A DNA stretch of 64,000 nucleotides, from contig NZ_LZRN01000003.1 in the NCBI RefSeq assembly GCF_001678675.1, positions 62,001 to 126,000 of the forward strand, written 5' to 3'. This document shows, piece by piece, positions 29,401 through 39,832 of this stretch (the stretch's first letter is position 1; each line of letters opens with the position of its first letter). Below the pieces are notes generated by a model. That model made no database searches. It worked only from the letters and a program-made list of their open reading frames with translations, and was not told the origin of the DNA. This DNA comes from Gelidibacter algens. GTDB lineage: Bacteria > Bacteroidota > Bacteroidia > Flavobacteriales > Flavobacteriaceae. Made by a program: the position numbers and the translations under genes.

Positions 29401-32400
29401 TAGTGCCACTGACTTCCAAACTGTTCCGGAAATTGTTGTGACAGCTGCTGGTACTTTTAATATCACAGTGGTTGATTCCAATAACTGTTCAACGCAAACC
29501 ACAATCACCGTTGCCGCTACCCCAGCTCCAGTTTTTACAATTGCAACGACAGATATTTTATGTTCTAACGCCTCATCAGGAACTATTAAAGTGAACGTCA
29601 GCAATGCCAATGGCAACAGTTTAAAATACAGTATTGATGGCGGACTGAGCTTTATCAATGGCAATCTTTTTTCAGGACTTACAGCGGGAGATTACGATGT
29701 TGTGGTGCAATACACTTCAGGGAAATCTGTGTGTGTAACAGACCCACAAACAGTAACTATCAATCCAAGTGTGGCTATTGAAGGTACTGCAACCTTAACA
29801 ACACCTTACACCTGTACCACTAATGGAACAATTACTGTTTCTGGAGTTTCGGGAGGAGTAGCGCCTTACACCTACAGTATTAATGGAGTTAATTTTCAAG
29901 CGTCATCTACTTTCTCAAATCTGACCAATGGCAATTACACGGTAACTATTAAGGATGCTAGTAGTTGTGTGTTTGCTACTAACAGTATTACAATCGCTCC
30001 ACTAAACCCACCAACAAATTTAACGTTTGGCAATACGGCGTTAACATGTCCGGCCAATACATCTACAGTTTCTATTACCGGAACAACAGGAGGAACGGGA
30101 ACTTTGGAATATCAAATTACTGCGCCTGCAGCTGCTGCATCCGCATACCAAACATCCACTAATTTTTCAGGATTGGCACCAGGAACATACACATTCCAAG
30201 TAAAAGATGCTAATGACTGTACCTATAGCGAATCTTATACCATTGCGCCATTGCCAACCATTTCTATCGTCGCGCAACCTATAAATGATGTGACCTGTTT
30301 TGGAGCTGCAGACGGATCGGCAAGATTTACAGTTTCAGGAACTTCAAATTTTACGTATACCGTTAATGGAGGTGCTTCCACAACTGGAACTTCACCTGTT
30401 GTTTTAACAAGATTGGCCGCTGGAACCTATGCTATCGTTGTGACGGATACGACTACTAATTGTACCGCCACAGCGTCAACTACCATTGCATCACCAACCA
30501 CAGCGTTGGCTGTTTCTGCAACCGTTTCACCTTTGACATGTAGTGTTGAAGGCAGCGCAGTTATAAACGCTACAGGTGGTTGGGGAGGTAACCAATATAC
30601 TCTTACGTTGCCAAATGCAACCGTATTACCAACCCAAGGGAGTAATATCTTTTCAAATTTAAATCAAACAGGAACATATTCTGTAACAGTTAGGGATGCA
30701 AGAGGCTGTGAAGTTTCTGTAGCATTCGATCTTATTGCTCCAACCGCACCAACGGCAACAATTGCCGTGTCAAGCTATTGCTACGATGGCGTTAGCGGCA
30801 CCACTCTTGAAGTGACTGCAGCCGACGGTCAGGCGCCGTACCAATATAATATGAATGGAGGAGCATTTTCGTCTAACAATATCTTCACAGGTTTAACCCC
30901 CGGAAGTTATAGTGTTACCGTAAGGGATGCCTATGGTTGCGAAATTACATTACCTGCTGAGATTATTCAAGATCAGTTGGTATTGACCACGGGTTTGACC
31001 AAGGATTTAGACTGTACCGCATCTTCCGACGCTGTAATTACAGGAACTTTTTCAGGAGGATATGCACCTTATACCTATGCAGTTTCAATTAATGGAGGCG
31101 CTTACGCAAATTTAGGAACCACGGGAACACCGTTTAGCTACACAACATCGAATGATGGCAGTTATCAATTTCAAATAACAGACGCTAAAGGGTGTACTGC
31201 AAATTCTGGAATGACTATAATTGACGCGAAAGCAAACCCATCGGCAACCACAACGGTTGTGAATGCCACTTGTAATGGCACCAATACTGGAGCGTTCCAA
31301 ATTATTCCATCCGGCGGAGTTGCACCTTACACCTATAGTTTTGAAGGCAGTGCATTTACTGCAACATCAAAGTATACTGGATTGGCAGCAGGCACTTATA
31401 CCTATCAAGTTAAAGATGCTAAAGAATGTATTTTTGACGGGTCAGTAACCATTACAGAACCAACTGCATTAGTGGCTTCAGCTACTGCAACGTCATTTTC
31501 TTGTAGTGTTAGCAATACTTCGCAAACGGCAGTGGTCACTATTGCTGTTCCAACAACCGGTACAGCGCCTTATACCTATAGTTTTAATGGGTCGGGATAT
31601 ACGTCAACAAACACATTGACTGTAAATGATAACGGCACCAACCGAACTATTACCTACTCAGTCAAAGATGCCAATGGCTGTATTGACGGAGGATCTGTTT
31701 CTATTTCACCACTAAATCCACCAACAGATTTAAGTTTTAACGTTTCAGCAATTACATGTGTGGCAACAACGTCTACCGTAACACTTACCGCAACAAATGG
31801 GGTAGGTGCATTAGAATATGAAACGATAGCGCCATCACCGATCATAAGAGTTAAGCAAACTTCAAATTCATTTGCCGGTTTAACGCCAGGAACTTATGTG
31901 TTTAGAGTCACAGACGCCAATGGCTGTTATTACACTGAATCTGTCACTATTGCTCCAGTCGCCAAGATTACAGTTACGGGAGTTAAGTTGAGTGATGTCT
32001 TATGTTATGGCGATAATACTGGAGCCATTCGATTTACTGTTTCTGGTTTTTCAGGTGCTTATACAAGTTCCTTAACTTCTGGAACAGGGACTATAAATCA
32101 GTCTGGGAATACAATAGATGTCACAGGATTGGTTGCGGGCAGTTACACGGTATTGGTTACCGATACCACTACAGGATGTACAGCTACAGAAACCATTACC
32201 GTTTCAGAGCCTGCTGATCCGCTAGGCATTACGGCAATAGCAACCGCTGTATATTGTGTTCAATTTGAATCTCAAATTACAGCGACAGCTACAGGTGGCA
32301 CACTTAATTATACGTATGCCGCTGTCATTTCTGGTAACCCTGCACCAACTGCTGCTGACTATAACGCTAGTAATAGTATTACTGTAGACACTAATTCAGG

Positions 32401-35400
32401 AGCCGATTTAAATTGGGATGTGTATGTAAAAGATGCCAATGGGTGTATTGCAACAACAGCAGTTGCAATAGTATCAGATGCACTACCAACAGTTTCAGCC
32501 CCAACGGTATCCAACCAATGTACAGCATCTTCAGGGTTTACGTTTACCGCTGTTGGAACGGGTATTGCGCCATTGAGCTATAGTATTAATGGTGGGGCGT
32601 CTTACCAGGACAATGGTACGTTTACGGTTAATGCCGCAGGTAATTATACAATTACTATTAAAGATGGCAATGGGTGTACCGCAACAAGTACTGCAGCTAC
32701 GCAAGTATTTGCACCTATAACGGTAAGTGCGCTCTTAACTCAAGATTTAAGCTGTTTTCCAACACCAGATGCTTCTATTGCTATTACGGCTTCAGGTGGA
32801 AATGCACCTTATACCTATGAGGTGAGCTCTGATGGTGGAACAACATATAACTCTATATCAGGATCCCCTTATACCACCACTACCGCTGGTACCTATCAAT
32901 TTAGAATTACCGACGCCAATGGTTGTGAGAAAGTAACGGCAAGCGTTATTGTTAATCCAACAGTCCTCCCAGAAATTACTGCCGTTGTAGTAGCACAAGA
33001 TATCAATTGTAACGGTGAGGAAACAGGAGCATTGACAATCACCGTAGACACTACTAAAGGCTTAGCGCCATTTGTTATTAATGTTTTAAATACCACCACA
33101 GGAACAGATTACGGTACGCAAACTTCTGGCTTGGCAGCTGGTAGTTATGTTGTTACTGTAACTGATGCGAAAGGGTGTACAGATACAGATACAATTGATA
33201 TTACAGAACCGGATGTGATTGATTTTGATTTAACTAAGATCGATATTACTTGTAATAATCCGGGAGGATCTAGTTTAGGTTCCATCACTATTGAAAATGT
33301 TTCTGGTGGCACCGGATCCTTTACATACTTTATTACAAATAATTTTGGAGATGTTATTCCTGGAAATCCATATTCAGCTGTATCAAACGAAAACTATACT
33401 TTCAGTATTATCAATTATGGTATTTATACAATTAATGTAATTGATGCAAATGGATGTAGTTTATCTAAACAAATCACAATGGCTTCACCGCCTTCAGATT
33501 TGGTTATAGATGTTACTACAGCCGTCATTGATTGCGCAAGTGGTGGTACAGCGGTTATAGAAGCTATATCGACCGTGGGAAGTGGCAGTTACGAATTTGG
33601 TATAGTTGAATTTAATATGGCCCCATATACTACAACTTATTATGCTCCAGATGTTTCTGGAGGTGCCATAAAAACCTTTACCAATTTAGTACCAGGAGTT
33701 CTTTATACATTCGTTGTGCATGACCTTGTAACAGACTGCTATTTTGTAAAGGCTGCAGATGCCCCAATTGCGCCAGCGTCTGCATTAACTTCAACCGTTA
33801 GTCCTAATAATGTTATTTGTACGGGGGAAGATAATGGTAGTGTTACGTTTACTATAGATAATTTTGATAGCACAACAACCTCAATAGATTATGCTATTTA
33901 TAGAGCATATACTAACGTATTAGTTGATGGGCCAACAAATTTGCTCGTTACTTTTGGGACACCTGAAACGGTAACCACACCATCTCCAGGAACTTTGGGC
34001 GTGGGGCAGTATTACATACTGTTTACTGAAAATGGAACAGGAGCATTCAACGGCTGTGAGTCTGCATCAGCAATATTTGAGATTAGAGAATCTGCAATCG
34101 ATTTAAGCCTTACAGCTTCAGTTTCTAAAAACGAGAACTGTAATGAAGATGGAGTAATTTCTGCCACAGCAAGTAACGGAACTGCACCTTATCAATATAT
34201 GTTATTGTTGGACACAGCAACTGCACCGTTATCGGGTGATGCTGGATGGGGTTCTGCTAACACCTTTAAAGCAACTGCTGACGATTATACAGTTTATGTT
34301 TTGGATGCTTATGGATGTATTAAAGCTGCTGATGTTACATTAATTAAAGACCCAGAACCAACAATAGACCCAGTTACGCTGCCATGTTTTGATGGTACAG
34401 CGTTTCCGGTTACATTAACAGGAACGACCTTCAATACTATAGCAACTTATAGTATAGGCGGCGCATATCAAGCCAGTCCTGATTTTACAATCACAGCTGC
34501 AGGCAGTTATACGGCAAGCATTAAAGATGCCAACGGCTGTATCGCAACCACGACATTTGTAGTACAACCACCATTATTATTAGATGTGAGCGCGACAGAA
34601 TTAGATTGCGTTGTAACTCCAGTAGTATTTACTTTTACACCTAGTGGAGGAGATGGCGTTTATACTTATGAAGTGAGTATTGGCGGTGGTTCTTATGCAC
34701 CAATTAGTTTACCATATACAACTACGACACCTGGAAATTACCAATTTAAGGTCACCGATTCACAAATGTGTTTTGCAGAATCGACTGTGGTTATCGTAAA
34801 TCCAGCCGCAATCCCAACACTTACTGAAACCCATGTTGATGTAAGTTGTTTTGGAGAAGCAGACGGAAGCATCGTAATTACTGCTGCCAATGGCATAGCA
34901 CCATACCAATACAGTATTGATGGCGGGACATTCCAAACATCAAATGTATTTAGTGGATTACTTGCAGGGACTTATACAATAGAAGTTAGAGATAGTAAAA
35001 GTTGTGACTCGGCTATTATATCCGTTGATATTGACGAGCCAACTGCTTTACTGACATCTGCCAGTGTTACACCATTTTCATGTGCTACGGATAATTCAGC
35101 ACAGTCGGCTTTAGTGACCATTGTTATTCCTACAACGGGGACAGCGCCTTACGCATACAGTTTTAACGGTTCGGTTTATACGTCCACAAATACGTTAACC
35201 GTAAATGACAATGGGACAGTACAAACCATTACTTATTCAGTAAGAGATGCGAATGGCTGTTTGTTTTCTGATTCTGTTACTATTTTGCCATTGGATGAAC
35301 CAACCGACTTAGATTTTGCAGCAACGCCTGTCACGTGTTTAGATCTTGACAGTGATGTTACTATAACAACTACAGATGGTGTTGGCATATTAACTTATGA

Positions 35401-38400
35401 GATCATTTCACCGGCAAGTGCTGTTGGAAATACAACAGGTGCTACCACAGGTATATTTACAAGTTTAGCACCAGATACTTATGTGTTTACAGTAACTGAT
35501 GCAAATGGATGTTACTATACAGAAGCTTATACCGTAATTCCTGTGACTAACATCATCGTGTCAGGTACTTTAGTAGCTGATGTAAGTTGTGCTACAGGAA
35601 ATGACGGGGCAGTAACATTTGAAGTTGCCAACTTCTCTGGAAATTATAGTTATCAAATTAATGGCGGCGCATTGGTGACCGGTCAAACAATTACAACCAT
35701 TCCTTTGACTGGTTTACCAGCAGGCGACCAAATTATTGTGGTAACCGATGAAACAACAGGATGTACCGCAACAGCTACAGTAACCGTTAGCGAACCTACA
35801 GCAGTAGCATTAACAGAGATAACCAATATTAATGCTAACTGTGGTTTTGGTGCGCAAGTGACGGTTGAAGCTTCAGGAGGTACGGCACCTTACCAATATG
35901 CTTTTGTAGCAGATGGTGTTGCACCGGTAGCATCAGATTACACCAATAGTGCCACCGCAGTTTTAGATCCTGCAATCAGTTTAGATTGGGATGTTTGGGT
36001 AATGGATAGTAATGGCTGTACAGATCAAATTGATGTGGTCATCGCGACTGATCCCTTACCAACCGGAATTGTTCCAACAATTGCCTCAAACCAATGTACT
36101 GCAGCTTCAGGATTTGAATTTACAGTAACAGGCGTTACAGGTATCGCACCGTTTACTTACTCCATAGGCAATGGGTTCCAAACAAGTCCGACATTTACAG
36201 TGTCTGCACCTGGTACCTATACAGTAACAATAAAAGACGGAAATGGATGTACAATCACCATCCCTGCAACTATAGAAGTGTATCCAGCCTTGGCACTTAC
36301 ACCAAACATAACCGCTTTACCAAGTTGTGCTAATAATGACGGTATCATTACCGTAAGCGCAGTAGGAGGATCAGGAACTTATAATTATAGTATCAGTCCA
36401 AGTCCAGCAGGTATTACGTTATCCGGAAATGTATTCTCAGGAGTACCTTCAGGCACCTATACCATAACTATTGAAGATGCAACAACAGGTTGTACAGAAA
36501 CGGCCGATATCACTTTAGAAGCTGCCACTCCTGTACTATTTACAGCGGACCCAACTGATGTTTCGTGTAATGGCGGAAGTGATGGAACCATAACGGTTAA
36601 TTTGCCAGCAACTAATGATAACCCTTCTTACACTTATGCAATAACAGCAGGCCCAACTACAAGACCAGCTCAAAACTCAAATGTGTTTGTAGGTTTGCTA
36701 GCAGGTGTTTATACTGTTGAGGTAAATTCAGGAAGAGGTTGTGTCGCAACTGAAACAGTAACCATTAATGAACCTCTATTATTGGAGGCTTCTGCTACCG
36801 CTACTGATTTTGCGTGTGCGGTTGATAACTCTGTAAATACTTCAGTGCTTACAATTACTGCAGTAGGGGGAACAACAGCTTATGAATACAGTATTGATGG
36901 TGTTAATTATTTCACCTCTAACACTTTTGATAGTATTGATACTGGAAGCCAACAAATCATTACAGTATATGTACAAGATGCCAATGGCTGTTTAGCAACC
37001 AATACGATTACTATAGATCCGTTACCAAAAATAACGGCTGCTCTTGTAGCTATTGCATCACCTATAGATTGTAATGCGACAGGATCAGTAACAATAAATG
37101 TCACTGGTGGCTCAGGAAATTTCACCTACCAAATGCTTCCAAGCGGAACGCCTCAGGCTTCAGACACGTTTAGCATCACCGCACCTGGCGATTATTATTT
37201 CCAAGTGACGGACGATGTCACGGGATGTTTTGTTGAAACCTTAGTGTTTACAGTAGATCCGTTTGATGTGATAGAAGTTGAAGCAACAGCAGCAACAGCA
37301 GTCACCTGCTTTGGTGATACCAATGGCGCATTATCAATTAATGTAAGCGGTTATACTGGTAATTACACCTATGAAGTTTTAGATAGTGCAGGTGCAACGG
37401 TTATTCCAGCAACAGCTGCAAATACAACAACAAATCCTCAACTTATTAACGGATTAAGTGGTGGAAATTACACGGTCGTAGTTACAGAAACAGACAGTCC
37501 GTTCTGTGCAACGGTTACCAATGTGGTCACCATCGCATCGCCTTCAGCACCTTTAACGCTTACTGCTTTAGAGACTTCAAATGTGACTTGTGATAATGAT
37601 TCTGGTACCATTACAGCTACCGCAAACGGTGGTTGGGGAACTTATGAATATGAATTGACTGGTGCTGCTTCAGTGGTCTATTCTCCAAACGGAACCTTTA
37701 CCGGCTTGTCAGCTGGAACTTATATTGTAAATGTAAGAGACGCTGTAGGTTGTATTGCTTCAGACACGGTAACGCTTGTTGAACCAACACCAATCACCGC
37801 GACCTTCACACCAAGTGTGACCTCATTATCATGTTTTGGAGATCAAGATGCGAGTATCACTGTAAGTAATGTTTCAGGCGGACAAGGAAGCAACTACACC
37901 TATACCTTAAATACGGTATTGCCAACACCAAGTAGTTCTGGTCCACAAGCCTCTCCTGTTTTTAGCGGCTTGGGTGCAGGAACTTACAACATCACCATTA
38001 CTGATGGTTATAACTGTAGTGTTTCTTCTGTTGACATTGTCATTGCACAGCCAACTCCAATTGAAGCGCGCTTGGTAACTGCCACGACACAAACTTGTTT
38101 GACAGATGCGTCACTGACATTAAGTGCCACAGGCGGAACAGGTCTATATAGTTATAGTACAAGCAGCACGTTCGCAACTATTATAGGAACCTTTACAACG
38201 TCTACCACATTTGATGTCACTGTCGGCACTTATAAATATTATGTAAGAGATGCCAATGGCTGTGTGGCTACCGTATCTAATGACATTACGATAAACCCAA
38301 TTCCAGACTTAACCTTAAATTTAAACTTGACCAATGCTGTTATCAATTGTGCTGGAGACAACACAGGGGTTATCGTCGCTACGGCACAGGGCGGATTGGG

Positions 38401-39790
38401 TAGTTATGTATATACATTGCAGGATGCTTCAGGAACGCCAATACTTACAGCAGTTCAAAACACCCCTGGTGTATTTACTGAGCTATTTGCTGGAACTTAC
38501 TTTGTACAGGTAGATAGTGGCGATTGTGATACAACATCTTCAGCTATCGAAATTAAGGAGCCTATCTCACCACTTATTGTCACTTCCATTCAGACTGATG
38601 TCAGTTGTTTTGGAGACAATAATGGTGTGATTGAAATTAATGCAACGGGTGGTACTGGGGTTATCAAATACGCTATTTCTCCACAGTTGAATCAGTTTTT
38701 TGATACCAATGTATTTGAGAATTTAGCACCAGGAACTTATGATGTTATTGTTCAGGATGAATTGGGATGTTATGAGAACCTCAGTTTTACAATCGCTGAA
38801 CCAGCGCCAGTTATCGTAAACGTAATACCAACTTCTATTTTTCCAGAGGTTTGTGAAGGCGATGTCAATGGCGAGTTTAGCGTCACTATTTCTGGAGGAA
38901 CAGCGCCATACAGCGTAAGTCTGGATGATGATAACGGACCTTACACCACTGGTGCAATGGGTCAAACACAATTCGATTTTACCGGATTGGGTGGCGGAGA
39001 TCATACCGTGTTTGTTCGCGACAGTCTAGGTTGTGAGTCTGAATGGAATATCACCTTCCCTGAATCTGTGCTTATCGATCCAACAGTTGAGATTGACTAT
39101 GTATGTGAAAACAACGCTTCCGGAAATAGTGTGACAGTAAATGTTGACGCTAGTATTACAGATCTTTCTGATATGGATTATGCCTTGAATGGCGGTGATT
39201 ACCAATCGAGCAATGTGTTTAATAACGTCCTTGTTGGAACAGGCCAATATATTGATGTCAGACATACCAATGGCTGTATCAAGAGAACGCCATTGTTTGA
39301 CATCAACCAAGTAGATCAGTTAACGCTGACCATTGCCGATGGAGGCCTCAACGAAATAGTGGCCACTGCAACAGGCGGTACAGGTGATTATCAATTTACA
39401 TTAAACGGTGAAGATATGGGCAGCACCAGTTCATTTATCATAAAGGCATCTGGAGACTATACGGTAACAGTTACAGATAGCAGTGGGTGTATTGCCAGCG
39501 CAACAAGATTCTTTGAATTTATCGACATCTGTATCCCTAATTATTTTACACCTAACGGCGATGGTTATCTTGACCAATGGGCCCCTGGATGTGCAACCAA
39601 TTATCCAAACCTGGAGTTCAAGATCTTTGACCGTTACGGACGTGAAGTAGGAACCTATCGTCAAGGTCAGGCTTGGGATGGAAAATATAATAGCAAAGAA
39701 TTGCCTACTGGAGATTACTGGTATGTTGTTAAATTAAATGATGGTGAAGAGGACCGTGATTTTGTAGGACACTTTACACTTTACAGGTAG
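26450..39790 (+). CDS. sprB: SprB-like giant gliding-motility adhesin
   Basis: This cell-surface adhesin of about 4446 aa is the main product of the locus. ATG 26450 is preferred; alternatives are ATG 26408 and TTG 26402. A signal segment lies at about 51-72 (VLFLALLFSVHTFAQ), behind an unusually long N-terminal tail. Then come a domain of about 350 aa starting RLDGGSIKVKGDILFIGNSM, a DUF11-like domain (about 436-550, IVLTKIVEDEFGNN) and roughly 43 SprB-type units from about residue 790 to 4360. Each unit is about 75-100 aa with a Cys near the start, AGTYT in the second half and a DANGC-like Cys near the end. The C-terminus (about 4361-4446, IPNYFTPNGDGYLDQW) is a gliding-motility-type domain for type IX secretion. 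In F. johnsoniae SprB moves along the surface and drives gliding. Confidence 0.88.
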   Translation: MKKPTYVHFMNLICCFLTIGMHKIQKLTVSCLECQGESTTSFLGFKALQTRQLLHRTVLFLALLFSVHTFAQLPVPFTPRLDGGSIKVKGDILFIGNSMVTGKGLPSPYNGTANNNNMEGVYINAASGGDPSIFSSSSADLNIDNSCKKIVYAGLYWASVYPNEVGTDKGKPFAGTPRLEDWNQIKFKLPTGGFLDLVADNNPDPVGEEDDIIFDGYKYYGPNVTDSFKDSPIICYKNVTNLVQSLTEADGTYTVANLRATRGLREGGCSAGWTLVVVYESPIMPSKYITLFDGYAGVQNTTTLDIPVSGFQTLPAPYPVNANISVGALEGDIGIQGDSFQFKANSVANYTVLSDAINAANNFFNSTITINGVHNTNRNPASRNTLGLDINNIKIPNPGNIVIPNDETAGALRLTTRGDGYGAFVTSFSVEIIEPKIVLTKIVEDEFGNNIGGSVVQLGQELNYVLGFRNNGNDDATDFIIRDILPINVVFDYPTDVISLPPGVSVQSYNPATREIIFKIDDSVVEENDPVSTIRFKVTVVATCSLLVDVCSNIINNQAFASYRSKLNPSFLISDDPSYSSNTGCLLSPQVTNFLADLDDCIFTQEEILCGNSLQITAGDGYDSYSWSTSPSGTPVIGTTQTITVTSTGTYYVRNTAVAPCQSIDQIFEVSLYGGNIPNPILPYADEVVTCPNDGKILPNIFLCGANDFRNIQTNISGSSSLIWEKLDEGSCSAVTNSDCANESPSCTWNQVGTGADFLANASGQYRLTINYDGGCFTQFYFNVYQNLLNPTAITKDIICTTPGSIAVGGVPSGYEYSLDGVNYQTSNTFPVNTPGFYTAYIKQSGVTTNPCVFTVPDIQIRARAFTGSVTVIQPFCNGDKGSIQIAANDVDPQYYFSLYQGATLITTVGPIVSNNYKFQNLNPGTYTASLTTDNGCTFSEEVTITNPPVLSATADLTSPLTCTDGEITVKPIGGTPPYFYFVNSATDFQTVPEIVVTAAGTFNITVVDSNNCSTQTTITVAATPAPVFTIATTDILCSNASSGTIKVNVSNANGNSLKYSIDGGLSFINGNLFSGLTAGDYDVVVQYTSGKSVCVTDPQTVTINPSVAIEGTATLTTPYTCTTNGTITVSGVSGGVAPYTYSINGVNFQASSTFSNLTNGNYTVTIKDASSCVFATNSITIAPLNPPTNLTFGNTALTCPANTSTVSITGTTGGTGTLEYQITAPAAAASAYQTSTNFSGLAPGTYTFQVKDANDCTYSESYTIAPLPTISIVAQPINDVTCFGAADGSARFTVSGTSNFTYTVNGGASTTGTSPVVLTRLAAGTYAIVVTDTTTNCTATASTTIASPTTALAVSATVSPLTCSVEGSAVINATGGWGGNQYTLTLPNATVLPTQGSNIFSNLNQTGTYSVTVRDARGCEVSVAFDLIAPTAPTATIAVSSYCYDGVSGTTLEVTAADGQAPYQYNMNGGAFSSNNIFTGLTPGSYSVTVRDAYGCEITLPAEIIQDQLVLTTGLTKDLDCTASSDAVITGTFSGGYAPYTYAVSINGGAYANLGTTGTPFSYTTSNDGSYQFQITDAKGCTANSGMTIIDAKANPSATTTVVNATCNGTNTGAFQIIPSGGVAPYTYSFEGSAFTATSKYTGLAAGTYTYQVKDAKECIFDGSVTITEPTALVASATATSFSCSVSNTSQTAVVTIAVPTTGTAPYTYSFNGSGYTSTNTLTVNDNGTNRTITYSVKDANGCIDGGSVSISPLNPPTDLSFNVSAITCVATTSTVTLTATNGVGALEYETIAPSPIIRVKQTSNSFAGLTPGTYVFRVTDANGCYYTESVTIAPVAKITVTGVKLSDVLCYGDNTGAIRFTVSGFSGAYTSSLTSGTGTINQSGNTIDVTGLVAGSYTVLVTDTTTGCTATETITVSEPADPLGITAIATAVYCVQFESQITATATGGTLNYTYAAVISGNPAPTAADYNASNSITVDTNSGADLNWDVYVKDANGCIATTAVAIVSDALPTVSAPTVSNQCTASSGFTFTAVGTGIAPLSYSINGGASYQDNGTFTVNAAGNYTITIKDGNGCTATSTAATQVFAPITVSALLTQDLSCFPTPDASIAITASGGNAPYTYEVSSDGGTTYNSISGSPYTTTTAGTYQFRITDANGCEKVTASVIVNPTVLPEITAVVVAQDINCNGEETGALTITVDTTKGLAPFVINVLNTTTGTDYGTQTSGLAAGSYVVTVTDAKGCTDTDTIDITEPDVIDFDLTKIDITCNNPGGSSLGSITIENVSGGTGSFTYFITNNFGDVIPGNPYSAVSNENYTFSIINYGIYTINVIDANGCSLSKQITMASPPSDLVIDVTTAVIDCASGGTAVIEAISTVGSGSYEFGIVEFNMAPYTTTYYAPDVSGGAIKTFTNLVPGVLYTFVVHDLVTDCYFVKAADAPIAPASALTSTVSPNNVICTGEDNGSVTFTIDNFDSTTTSIDYAIYRAYTNVLVDGPTNLLVTFGTPETVTTPSPGTLGVGQYYILFTENGTGAFNGCESASAIFEIRESAIDLSLTASVSKNENCNEDGVISATASNGTAPYQYMLLLDTATAPLSGDAGWGSANTFKATADDYTVYVLDAYGCIKAADVTLIKDPEPTIDPVTLPCFDGTAFPVTLTGTTFNTIATYSIGGAYQASPDFTITAAGSYTASIKDANGCIATTTFVVQPPLLLDVSATELDCVVTPVVFTFTPSGGDGVYTYEVSIGGGSYAPISLPYTTTTPGNYQFKVTDSQMCFAESTVVIVNPAAIPTLTETHVDVSCFGEADGSIVITAANGIAPYQYSIDGGTFQTSNVFSGLLAGTYTIEVRDSKSCDSAIISVDIDEPTALLTSASVTPFSCATDNSAQSALVTIVIPTTGTAPYAYSFNGSVYTSTNTLTVNDNGTVQTITYSVRDANGCLFSDSVTILPLDEPTDLDFAATPVTCLDLDSDVTITTTDGVGILTYEIISPASAVGNTTGATTGIFTSLAPDTYVFTVTDANGCYYTEAYTVIPVTNIIVSGTLVADVSCATGNDGAVTFEVANFSGNYSYQINGGALVTGQTITTIPLTGLPAGDQIIVVTDETTGCTATATVTVSEPTAVALTEITNINANCGFGAQVTVEASGGTAPYQYAFVADGVAPVASDYTNSATAVLDPAISLDWDVWVMDSNGCTDQIDVVIATDPLPTGIVPTIASNQCTAASGFEFTVTGVTGIAPFTYSIGNGFQTSPTFTVSAPGTYTVTIKDGNGCTITIPATIEVYPALALTPNITALPSCANNDGIITVSAVGGSGTYNYSISPSPAGITLSGNVFSGVPSGTYTITIEDATTGCTETADITLEAATPVLFTADPTDVSCNGGSDGTITVNLPATNDNPSYTYAITAGPTTRPAQNSNVFVGLLAGVYTVEVNSGRGCVATETVTINEPLLLEASATATDFACAVDNSVNTSVLTITAVGGTTAYEYSIDGVNYFTSNTFDSIDTGSQQIITVYVQDANGCLATNTITIDPLPKITAALVAIASPIDCNATGSVTINVTGGSGNFTYQMLPSGTPQASDTFSITAPGDYYFQVTDDVTGCFVETLVFTVDPFDVIEVEATAATAVTCFGDTNGALSINVSGYTGNYTYEVLDSAGATVIPATAANTTTNPQLINGLSGGNYTVVVTETDSPFCATVTNVVTIASPSAPLTLTALETSNVTCDNDSGTITATANGGWGTYEYELTGAASVVYSPNGTFTGLSAGTYIVNVRDAVGCIASDTVTLVEPTPITATFTPSVTSLSCFGDQDASITVSNVSGGQGSNYTYTLNTVLPTPSSSGPQASPVFSGLGAGTYNITITDGYNCSVSSVDIVIAQPTPIEARLVTATTQTCLTDASLTLSATGGTGLYSYSTSSTFATIIGTFTTSTTFDVTVGTYKYYVRDANGCVATVSNDITINPIPDLTLNLNLTNAVINCAGDNTGVIVATAQGGLGSYVYTLQDASGTPILTAVQNTPGVFTELFAGTYFVQVDSGDCDTTSSAIEIKEPISPLIVTSIQTDVSCFGDNNGVIEINATGGTGVIKYAISPQLNQFFDTNVFENLAPGTYDVIVQDELGCYENLSFTIAEPAPVIVNVIPTSIFPEVCEGDVNGEFSVTISGGTAPYSVSLDDDNGPYTTGAMGQTQFDFTGLGGGDHTVFVRDSLGCESEWNITFPESVLIDPTVEIDYVCENNASGNSVTVNVDASITDLSDMDYALNGGDYQSSNVFNNVLVGTGQYIDVRHTNGCIKRTPLFDINQVDQLTLTIADGGLNEIVATATGGTGDYQFTLNGEDMGSTSSFIIKASGDYTVTVTDSSGCIASATRFFEFIDICIPNYFTPNGDGYLDQWAPGCATNYPNLEFKIFDRYGREVGTYRQGQAWDGKYNSKELPTGDYWYVVKLNDGEEDRDFVGHFTLYR
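29771..37790 (+). repeat. Seven-unit super-repeat in the SprB-like gene
   Basis: The SprB-type units are not random copies: every seventh unit is most alike. Cycles start near 29771, 31469, 33215, 35048 and 36776, so the period is about 1.70-1.83 kb (about 580 aa). For example, the phrase TSTNTLTVNDNGT occurs at the same phase of cycles 2 and 4, SNQCTASSGF and SNQCTAASGF fifteen units apart share one phase, and GGWG marks the same phase in cycles 1 and 5. Confidence 0.75.
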
Positions 39791-39832
39791 TAGAAATTAA
39801 TGAAGATGAGGTTTCAAATTAAAACTATTGAG

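Noticed and set aside
29771-37790. CRISPR-like or DNA-level satellite array
   Set aside because: The periodicity is in the protein domains; DNA copies are diverged and carry no spacer pattern.
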